From DALYDP01 sp964348685 (GTDB taxonomy: Bacteria; Patescibacteriota; Gracilibacteria; Peribacterales; Peribacteraceae), in the NCBI GenBank assembly GCA_964348685.1, contig CAYGDM010000076.1, positions 1-5,201 of the forward strand: a stretch of 5,201 nt of DNA. The letters are read 5' to 3'. Made by a program: the position numbers and the translations under genes. Shown here piece by piece: positions 1 to 4,929 of this stretch (its first letter is position 1; each line of letters opens with the position of its first letter). The notes beneath the pieces are model-generated. The model did no database searches, had not been told where the DNA came from, and was given only the letters and a program-made list of their open reading frames with translations.

Positions 1-64
1 CAAGCGGTAAGGCAAGGGTCTGCAAAACCCTCATACGCGGGTGCAATTCTCGCCAGCACCTCCA
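1..64 (+). tRNA. trnC: tRNA-Cys (GCA), 5' end cut by the window
   Basis: This is the 3' part of a cysteine tRNA gene, which decodes UGC/UGU. The anticodon arm is 15-31: a 5-bp stem AGGGT/ACCCT around loop CTGCAAA, with anticodon GCA at 22-24. Bases 11-13 (GGC) are the 3' side of the D stem. The variable loop is 32-36. The T stem pairs 37-41 with 49-53, around loop 42-48. The 3' acceptor strand is 54-60, followed by discriminator T61, the expected cysteine identity base, and an encoded CCA at 62-64. About 11 nt are missing on the left: the 5' acceptor strand, positions 8-9 and two bases of the D stem. From the acceptor strand, the missing 5' end should read GGTGCTG. The T loop reads TGC where TTC is usual. 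The gene ends only 3 nt from the stop codon of the convergent lipoprotein gene. Confidence 0.95.
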
Positions 65-67
65 TCT

Positions 68-655
68 TCACTCCCCCTCCGCAGGAGCATCCTCCGCGTT
101 TTCGGCGTCGGAGCCGTTGAGCGTGGCGCTCTCAAGAATCGCGGTGATCGCCTCTTCCGATGCATCCTCGATCGAGACCGGCGTCGCCGCGGTGAAGGTA
201 TACCCCTGGCGGCCCTTCGCGAGGCTGAGTTGGTAGAAGCGCGCCACCGGCTGCGCATCGCTCGGTTGTGCCGTGAAGATATGCAGGATGTGGTCTTCGC
301 CGTCGATCGCCACCGTGCGCTCGTCGATGCGCGTATAACCCGGGAGCGACCCGACGGATGCCACGCCCGCTTCGCTGTAATCTGTCGAAAGCATATCTTC
401 AGCCAAATCTTCACGCGTCACCACGATCGTGAGGTACTGCCCCGCCACCGATTCGTCCGTTTGGAATGCCACGACGGCCTCTTCCGGCACGCCGCGATCA
501 TCCAAATTCGACCGGTCCAACACGTGCCAACCATCCGGTAAACAGGTTCCTACCTCACCGTCCCAGTACGATTGGGTGCATTCCACGGCCGTGGAACCGC
601 CGCATGCGGCAAGAGAGACGAGTGAGAGGGATGCGAAGAGGTGGCGAGTGTTCAT
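68..655 (-). CDS. Putative lipoprotein with a PsbP/DcrB-like domain
   Basis: This 195-aa protein is probably lipid-anchored on the outer face of the membrane. Residues 1-17 are a lipoprotein signal peptide with lipobox L-A-A-C and lipidated Cys18, followed by a Gly-Gly-Ser linker. Cys26 and Cys38 are the only other cysteines and could form a disulfide. From Leu39 the order is a 'LPDGW' opening, alternating strands with 'LPGY' (104-107), a basic-aromatic strand near 138-155, and a final helix ending 'ILESATL' (173-179). This resembles the PsbP/MOG1/DUF1795 (DcrB) fold class, but that assignment is from pattern memory only and the function is unknown. The tail 180-195 is acidic and probably disordered. 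Met at 655 is preferred over in-frame Met at 664, because the signal peptide then has normal length and the codon at 664 overlaps a -10-like TAGAAT. The protein-coding frame is supported by the lipobox and the domain pattern. It runs divergently from the large surface-protein gene, which suggests an envelope role. Confidence 0.85.
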   Translation of the reverse strand: MNTRHLFASLSLVSLAACGGSTAVECTQSYWDGEVGTCLPDGWHVLDRSNLDDRGVPEEAVVAFQTDESVAGQYLTIVVTREDLAEDMLSTDYSEAGVASVGSLPGYTRIDERTVAIDGEDHILHIFTAQPSDAQPVARFYQLSLAKGRQGYTFTAATPVSIEDASEEAITAILESATLNGSDAENAEDAPAEGE

Positions 656-668
656 GGCCGACATTCTA
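653..668 (-). promoter_or_regulatory. -10-like element for the lipoprotein gene (leaderless)
   Basis: On the minus strand TAGAAT (668-663) differs from TATAAT at one position and is followed by 7 nt and then the ATG at 655-653. Initiation 7-8 nt downstream of a -10 would place the transcript start at or next to the A of ATG. No convincing -35 is seen 16-18 nt upstream, where the bases resemble ATCGTT. There is no Shine-Dalgarno sequence. It is therefore a plausible but weak promoter call, supported mainly by position. Confidence 0.45.
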
Positions 669-693
669 CGCAAACACAGCCGAAAAACGATAG

Positions 694-715
694 CCGCCTG
701 CGTTCCTGCAGGCGG
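694..715. repeat. Perfect 8-bp GC-rich inverted repeat in the divergent intergenic region
   Basis: CCGCCTGC (694-701) and GCAGGCGG (708-715) are exact reverse complements around the 6-nt loop GTTCCT. It lies between the two divergent promoters and upstream of both genes, so it is not placed to terminate either. It is not followed by a T run on the plus strand. On the minus strand a TTTTT occurs only after a further 7 nt. It may be an operator, a structured DNA site, or a copy of a dispersed REP-like element. One copy in this window cannot distinguish these. Confidence 0.6.
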
Positions 716-765
716 GACTATGCTGGACAACGGACAAGAAACACGTCGGATATACCCCCTTGGAA

Positions 766-803
766 TTGAGGCAGGAAGCCAAATCTGCTATACTATCTCG
801 ATG
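766..803 (+). promoter_or_regulatory. Sigma70-type promoter of the surface-protein operon, leaderless start
   Basis: TTGAGG (766-771, 4 of 6 to TTGACA) and TATACT (789-794, 5 of 6 to TATAAT) are separated by exactly 17 nt. Six bases later comes ATG at 801-803, where transcription would be expected to begin. The mRNA would then start at or within a base or two of its first codon. No Shine-Dalgarno sequence precedes ATG 801 or the in-frame ATG 813. This is the strongest promoter in the window and the only one visible for the three-gene unit 801-4822. Confidence 0.8.
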
Positions 804-3176
804 TATACACACATGAAACACCTCATTCGGACTGCCGCATTCGTCGGCATCGTCGTTCCCCCGACTGCCCTTGCGGCCGTCATGCTGCAGCTGCCAGCGG
901 ATGCGATCGCGGGCCTGGGGTTCGATCTCCTTGTGAGCGGACTGAGGGGAAACGAGCAGGTGGCGGTACAGATGGACACGCCGGACGGCGGCACGGTCGG
1001 ACTGCGCGGCGAGGCTGATGAGAGCGGCGAAGCGTACCTCGCAGTAAAAGGTTCGACGACGCAGCGCGCCGGAACATACGCATTCGAAACAGATGGCGCC
1101 ACTTCGGAGATCAATGTCCTCCCCGATGCGATCGACCCGGTGCTCTCCACGATCGACGTGTGGACACCGATGATCGATAACGACGGCGACGATGCCGCGA
1201 GCGTGACGGTTACCCTACGCGACCAATACGGGAACGCGCTCCCCGGCCGCATCGCGACCCTCGTCAGTGGACGCGGCGATGATGACGTCTCGCCGGAAAC
1301 CAACCAGACGGATGACAACGGCGAACAGCACTTCAGCGTGCGCAGCTACGACGCGGGCACAATTTCACTCCGCGCCATCGACCTCCTGAGCGGCATCCCG
1401 CTCGTGGATTCCGCGACCATCCGCAGCGGCGATTCCGCTGTTGGCGGACGCGAAGAAGAGGCGGCCGAACGCATCAGCCGCATGAGCGACGGTGACCGGT
1501 TCTACTACGCCCAAGTCGCCAACTTCGACGTAATCGACGGATTCGCGATCGACGTACCGTCGGACATGCCGCTCGGCGAAGAAGCATCGAAGATCACGAT
1601 CAGTGCCGTCGACATGGACGGCAATACGGTCGAAGACTACGTGGGTACGGTCGTGTTCTCGTCGACCGACCCGGATGCGACGCTCCCGAACTTCGGCAAG
1701 TACACGTTCAAGGAACGCGACCTCGGCAAGAAGGACTTCCCGCTCGTGCTGAAATTCAAGTCGCCGGGCGAACAGACCTTCCGCGTGGAGGACCAGAACG
1801 ACCGCTCGATCTTCGGCGAATCGACCATCGACGTCGAAGGCGACGGCGACCCGAGCAACGGCGATATCGTCATCGTTTCGCCGAAAGACGGCGACACGGT
1901 CAGTGCCGCATCCGTCACCGTCGAAGGCACTGCCCCGGCGTTCACGAACCTGGTGGTCCTCGGCGGCGCGTCCGACATCGACGGCTCGAGCGACGGCGAC
2001 GGCCGCTTCTCGATCATCGTCCCGCGGCGCGCCGACCAACGCGAATACACGCTCCGCGTGCAGGACGAAGACCGCCGCTACGACAGCGGTCCGGTCCTCG
2101 TGCGCGTCGACGCCGATGGCCCCGCGATCGACTCGATCACCTTCAAGCCGGAACAACCGGAAGAAGGAGAGAAGGTGCTCGCGGTCGTGAAGAGCGAAGC
2201 AGGATTGGAATCGCTCGTCCTCTCGATCACACACGAAGACACCGGCGCCGTGCAGGAAGTCGCCCTCACACCAACCGCGTCGGCCGGCACGTACCAGGCA
2301 TTCTTCACCGCCCCGAAACCCGGCGAATACCAGCCGAGCCTCGTCGCCGTCGACAAGGCGGGCAACGACACGGAACTCCGCACGACCCTCACGATCGGCT
2401 CCCCCGCCCTGTTGCGGGTCGAGGATGTCGCCGCCGAAGGCCGCGTAAACTCGGTCTCGGTCAGCTGGACCGAAACCGACGAAGAGGTCGACCAGTACCG
2501 CGTGTACGTCGGCGAGAACCCGTCGTCGTTCGGCTATTTCCTCGATACCGATGTCCGCACGAACCGCGCCACTGTGGCCGGGCTCACGCCGGGCAAGCAG
2601 TACTACTTCGCAGTGACATCGCTCCTCGGCGACCGCGAAAGTGATAAGAGCGTCGTTGCGGCAGCCAAGCCCCTCGGCCTTACGCTGACCGTCGCACCCG
2701 AAGACCAAGCCCTGCGCCTCCAGTGGAGCCAGGTCGACGCCGATACGCCCCTCTCACACTTCCTTCTTGAATACGGCGCGAACGAATCTCAATTGGTCGA
2801 AATCCGTCTGCTCAACCGCGAACTGACGGAATTCGCCCTGCGCGATCTCTTGAACGGCGTCGAGTACGTCCTGCGCCTCACGCCCGTGACCTCCACGGGC
2901 AAGAAGCTCGCGGAGCTCTCGGCCATCGCGCGCGGCACGCCGAACGGCTCGGGCTTCCACCCCGCCGCCGGCGACGGCATTCCGTTTGAAATCGATACCC
3001 TCCCCGGCGAATTGCAGGACCATCCGCCCGTCAGCACCCCGAGCACGGGCATCCCGCGCGTCGCATTCTGGGCGGCCATCGCGGCCGCGATCGGCGGCGT
3101 GTGGCTCTACCTGCATAAGACCGCCGAGCGCAAACGCACGCAGTCGTTCCTCGCATCGCTCCCCCACGTCCGATGA
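801..3176 (+). CDS. Secreted, membrane-anchored Ig-like/fibronectin type III multi-domain protein
   Basis: This 791-aa protein is predicted to be extracytoplasmic and anchored by its C-terminus. Residues 1-25 are a signal peptide (basic start, hydrophobic core, A-L-A end). Beta-rich modules follow: an Ig-like segment about 27-107; an invasin/Big_1-like domain about 117-208 with 'DQYGNALPG' and 'TDDNGE'; an Ig-like domain about 243-345 with 'DMDGNTVEDYVGTVVFSSTD'; further Ig-like domains about 355-436 and 440-532; and two FN3 domains about 536-623 and 624-713, with core Trp556 and Trp642. A Pro/Gly/Ser linker (714-750) leads to one membrane helix (about 752-771) and a short basic cytoplasmic tail. 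There is no LPXTG sorting motif. No cysteine occurs anywhere in the protein. The architecture suggests adhesion or a surface scaffold; no catalytic domain is visible. The start at 801 is chosen because the promoter places the transcript start there. ATG 813 is the alternative and would keep the signal peptide. The stop overlaps the kinase start (ATGA), indicating coupled translation. Confidence 0.93.
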   Translation: MYTHMKHLIRTAAFVGIVVPPTALAAVMLQLPADAIAGLGFDLLVSGLRGNEQVAVQMDTPDGGTVGLRGEADESGEAYLAVKGSTTQRAGTYAFETDGATSEINVLPDAIDPVLSTIDVWTPMIDNDGDDAASVTVTLRDQYGNALPGRIATLVSGRGDDDVSPETNQTDDNGEQHFSVRSYDAGTISLRAIDLLSGIPLVDSATIRSGDSAVGGREEEAAERISRMSDGDRFYYAQVANFDVIDGFAIDVPSDMPLGEEASKITISAVDMDGNTVEDYVGTVVFSSTDPDATLPNFGKYTFKERDLGKKDFPLVLKFKSPGEQTFRVEDQNDRSIFGESTIDVEGDGDPSNGDIVIVSPKDGDTVSAASVTVEGTAPAFTNLVVLGGASDIDGSSDGDGRFSIIVPRRADQREYTLRVQDEDRRYDSGPVLVRVDADGPAIDSITFKPEQPEEGEKVLAVVKSEAGLESLVLSITHEDTGAVQEVALTPTASAGTYQAFFTAPKPGEYQPSLVAVDKAGNDTELRTTLTIGSPALLRVEDVAAEGRVNSVSVSWTETDEEVDQYRVYVGENPSSFGYFLDTDVRTNRATVAGLTPGKQYYFAVTSLLGDRESDKSVVAAAKPLGLTLTVAPEDQALRLQWSQVDADTPLSHFLLEYGANESQLVEIRLLNRELTEFALRDLLNGVEYVLRLTPVTSTGKKLAELSAIARGTPNGSGFHPAAGDGIPFEIDTLPGELQDHPPVSTPSTGIPRVAFWAAIAAAIGGVWLYLHKTAERKRTQSFLASLPHVR

Positions 3177-4177
3177 CCCCGGAACAATCGCCCGCGACGA
3201 TGTCGATCGGCGGCGCGACGTTCGATTTGTTCGTATTCGCGGACCACGAGGTCATCCATAAGAACGAAAAAGCCCGCGCCTTCACGCTCCCCCTGGGATC
3301 CAAGATCCGCATCGACGACGTGATCCGCGCAAGCGGCGGCGGCGCCCACAACACCTCTGTCGGGCTCGCGCGCCTCGGCTGCGATGCATCGTACTGCGGC
3401 GTCATCGGCGACGACCCGTGGGGCAAGGCGATCCTCGAGAACTGCTCCAAGGAAAAAGTCGACACCGCGCACGTGACGGTCGTTGAAAACGAAGCGACGG
3501 ATTTCTCGATCATCCTCGCGGCACGCGGGGGCGAACGCGTGATCCTCAAACACCCCGGCACGAGCAAGCACCTGAGCGACGCGACGTTCGCCCGCGAGGC
3601 GGCCGGCACCGTCGACTGGATTTATCTCAATAGCCTCCAGGAAGAATCCTGCCAGATCGAAGACGACGTCATCCGCATCCTCGCCGAAACGCCGCACGCA
3701 CGCCTCACATGGAACCCCGGCGGCTGCCAAATCGAGATGGGCATGGACCGCCCCGGCATCGCCGAATTGCTCGACCAAACCGACGTACTCCTCGTAAATA
3801 AAGAGGAGGCTCTTGCTTTCTCTGCGCAGCCCGACGTTCTCTCGGCCATCAAGCGCCTGCTTGCAAGCGGCGCAAAGGTCGTGTGCGTCACGGACGGCGC
3901 GCAGGGCGTGCTCGCATCCGACGGCGGCAGCCTCTTCCACTGCTTACCGGGCGATGCGCCGGTCGTGGATACGACGGGCGCGGGAGACGCGTTCGGCACC
4001 GGCGTGACATGGGCTCTCATGACCGGCAAAAACTTGCCAACGGCCCTCCGTGCCGGTACAATAAACGCAATGAGCGTCGTCGGTTCTGTCGGTGCGCAAA
4101 CCGGCCTTCTGACCCTCGCAGACATGGAAAAGCGCCTCGCGGAAAACGACGTCACCGTGTCGGAAACGAGACTCTGA
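3173..4177 (+). CDS. PfkB/ribokinase-family carbohydrate or nucleoside kinase
   Basis: This 334-aa cytoplasmic enzyme should transfer the ATP gamma-phosphate to a hydroxyl of a sugar, nucleoside or related substrate. Its length is normal for the family. Visible motifs are the N-terminal strand 'GGATFDLFV' with Asp18, a likely substrate-binding position; the first PfkB signature at 55-69 (GGGAHN...GLARLG, with Asn60); the N-x-x-E motif at 209-212 involved in Mg/phosphate binding; the 'VCVTDG' strand at 237-242; and the second signature DTTGAGDAF (266-274), where Asp272 is the catalytic base and GAG forms the anion hole. All key residues are present, so the enzyme should be active. The substrate cannot be read from sequence. 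The ATG lies inside the ATGA overlap with the upstream gene; Met10 (3200) is a possible but less likely start. No Shine-Dalgarno sequence is seen, consistent with translational coupling. The same frame reopens directly after the TGA into the next gene. Confidence 0.96.
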   Translation: MTPEQSPATMSIGGATFDLFVFADHEVIHKNEKARAFTLPLGSKIRIDDVIRASGGGAHNTSVGLARLGCDASYCGVIGDDPWGKAILENCSKEKVDTAHVTVVENEATDFSIILAARGGERVILKHPGTSKHLSDATFAREAAGTVDWIYLNSLQEESCQIEDDVIRILAETPHARLTWNPGGCQIEMGMDRPGIAELLDQTDVLLVNKEEALAFSAQPDVLSAIKRLLASGAKVVCVTDGAQGVLASDGGSLFHCLPGDAPVVDTTGAGDAFGTGVTWALMTGKNLPTALRAGTINAMSVVGSVGAQTGLLTLADMEKRLAENDVTVSETRL

Positions 4178-4189
4178 TCCACACCAAAT

Positions 4190-4214
4190 CCCCCACCCTT
4201 CCCTCCCCCCGCCC
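4190..4214 (-). other. Putative G-quadruplex motif between kinase and small-protein genes
   Basis: The plus strand holds five C-runs of 5, 3, 3, 6 and 3 bases (4190-4194, 4196-4198, 4201-4203, 4205-4210, 4212-4214) separated by 1-2 bases. The minus, template strand therefore has five G-runs of at least three with very short loops, which satisfies the canonical G3+N1-7 quadruplex pattern. The transcript here is C-rich and nearly G-free from 4178 to 4215, a composition also seen in Rho-loading sites. No hairpin terminator lies in this 51-nt gap. Confidence 0.6.
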
Positions 4215-4228
4215 TGTCCGACGACGGT

Positions 4229-4822
4229 TTGCTTCAGATTCAGGAACTTCTCGAAAGCGCGCAGCAGTCTCTCAAGACCGCGACCGCGATGCTTCGCGAA
4301 CTCACCGGCGTGTCGGACCCGATGAAAGAACGCCTCGTCTCGCGCGCCGTGCGCCCGTCTCTGAGCGCCCCCGTCTCCGGCAAGATCATCGAAGGCGTGT
4401 TCGACGGACAGAACATGATGGATTCCGCGGGCCAGAGCTACCCAGTTCCCGCCAACTACGCCAGCAAGAGCAAGCTCGTCGAAGGCGACGGCATGAAGCT
4501 GACGATCACCGACGAAGGCAAATTCATCTACAAGCAGATCGCCCCCATCCCCCGCCGAACGGCGCTCGGGGTGCTGATTCAGGAAGACGGGCAGTACAAA
4601 GTGCTCGCCGAAGGCAAGGCTCTGCGGGTACTCCTGGCTTCGGTCACTTTTTACCGCGCGGAAGTTGGCGATCAGGTGACAGTGCTGCTGCCGGAAGTCG
4701 GCGATGCGAAGTGGGGTACGGTGGAAGCCGTGATCCCCAAGAACGTCGCGGACGCGGCGGCCAAGGCGAAGGTGGGAGGATCGAGGCATGGCGATGATGG
4801 GGAGTTGAGTCCGTCGATGTAA
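4229..4822 (+). CDS. Conserved uncharacterised protein, helical N-terminus plus beta-rich domain (CPR-type)
   Basis: The protein has 197 aa from a TTG start, is soluble, and has no signal peptide, membrane helix or cysteine. Residues 1-27 form an amphipathic helix or short coiled coil (LLES..QSLKTATAMLREL). From about 49 to 168 there is a compact beta-rich domain with 'IIEGVFDGQNM', 'YPVPANYASKSKLVEGD', 'LTITDEGKFIYKQI' and 'VLLASVTFYRAEVGDQV'. The C-terminal tail is polar. From memory this matches a conserved hypothetical family common in Patescibacteria; its function is unknown, and an OB- or SH3-like nucleic-acid-binding fold is only a guess. No in-frame ATG or GTG lies upstream before the kinase stop. 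The codons just before the TTG read Ser-Asp-Asp-Gly, so CTG at 4214 would give a natural-looking 'MSDDGLL' N-terminus. No Shine-Dalgarno sequence precedes either candidate. It follows the kinase by 51 nt with no promoter seen, so it is probably cotranscribed. Confidence 0.88.
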   Translation: MLQIQELLESAQQSLKTATAMLRELTGVSDPMKERLVSRAVRPSLSAPVSGKIIEGVFDGQNMMDSAGQSYPVPANYASKSKLVEGDGMKLTITDEGKFIYKQIAPIPRRTALGVLIQEDGQYKVLAEGKALRVLLASVTFYRAEVGDQVTVLLPEVGDAKWGTVEAVIPKNVADAAAKAKVGGSRHGDDGELSPSM

Positions 4823-4908
4823 AGTGACCGACGGCACCGAGGTGACCAAGGTCGCCGAGGTTTTTTTGACATTGGTTACTTCTGTCACATCGGTCACCTC
4901 GGTCACTT
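4822..4908. repeat. Palindrome made of two mirrored arrays of 9-nt repeats
   Basis: The left arm (4822-4860) consists of about four 9-nt units of the type GTGACCGAn: GTGACCGAC, GGCACCGAG, GTGACCAAG, GTCGCCGAG. The right arm (about 4872-4908) carries the complementary type: GTTACTTCT, GTCACATCG, GTCACCTCG, GTCACTTC. The arms pair in more than one register. 4822-4831 matches 4899-4908 perfectly (10 bp), and 4836-4847 matches 4892-4903 perfectly (12 bp). A T7 tract lies at the centre. Both arms are open in a frame that would encode Val-Thr repeats, which follows from the 9-nt period and does not indicate a gene. Confidence 0.8.
4836..4867 (+). terminator. Intrinsic terminator closing the 801-4822 operon
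   Basis: The RNA forms ACC/GGU (4836-4838 with 4859-4861), then a tandem G-A/A-G mismatch (4839-4840 with 4857-4858), then six pairs GGUGAC/GUCGCC (4841-4846 with 4851-4856, one G-U) capped by the tetraloop CAAG. The T tract 4861-4867 (seven T) follows immediately. It begins 13 nt after the stop codon of the upstream gene. No T-run equivalent exists on the minus strand, so it acts in one direction only. Confidence 0.75.
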
Positions 4909-4910
4909 CA

Positions 4911-4929
4911 TGCTATTCTGGTAACCGTG
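4911..4929 (+). promoter_or_regulatory. Extended -10 promoter abutting a GTG start (leaderless)
   Basis: TGC (4911-4913) directly precedes TATTCT (4914-4919), matching the extended -10 form TGn-TATAAT. Seven bases later is the GTG at 4927-4929. The region 16-18 nt upstream has no good -35 (GGTCAC-like, within the right arm of the palindrome), which an extended -10 can tolerate. No Shine-Dalgarno sequence is present. Transcription would start at about the first codon. Confidence 0.6.

Noticed and set aside
41..541. Plus-strand open frame of 166 codons over the lipoprotein gene and tRNA end
   Set aside because: It overlaps the tRNA and is antisense to a frame with a lipobox and domain pattern. 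Its product is Arg/His-rich without recognisable motifs.
429..800. In-frame upstream extension of the large surface-protein frame
   Set aside because: The frame is open by chance. It lies antisense to the lipoprotein gene, has no signal-peptide logic, and a clear promoter plus signal peptide place the true start at 801.
1365..2708. Minus-strand open frame of 447 codons inside the surface-protein gene
   Set aside because: Long antisense frames are common in GC-rich genes with strong third-position bias. The product is Arg/Val/Asp/Phe-rich without domains, whereas the plus frame has a signal peptide, Ig-like and FN3 domains and a membrane anchor.
3801..3815. AGGAGG followed by TTG inside the kinase gene, as an internal start
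   Set aside because: The purine run encodes the conserved N-x-x-E motif (Asn-Lys-Glu-Glu). The frame it would open (3813-4007) is short and featureless.
3107..3940. Minus-strand open frame of 277 codons across the kinase gene
   Set aside because: It is antisense to a complete PfkB kinase with both family signatures. Its own product shows only Ala/Arg/Asp/Val-rich shadow composition.
3173..4822. TGA at 4175 read as an amino acid (UGA recoding, as in Gracilibacteria/Absconditabacteria), fusing kinase and small protein
   Set aside because: TGA also ends the surface-protein gene within an ATGA overlap and ends the lipoprotein gene at a sensible place. The kinase has normal family length at this TGA, and the bridging codons encode only a proline-rich stretch from the C-tract. 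The high GC also argues against that code.
4822..4908. CRISPR-like array
   Set aside because: The units are 9 nt, directly abutting and inverted between arms. There are no spacers.
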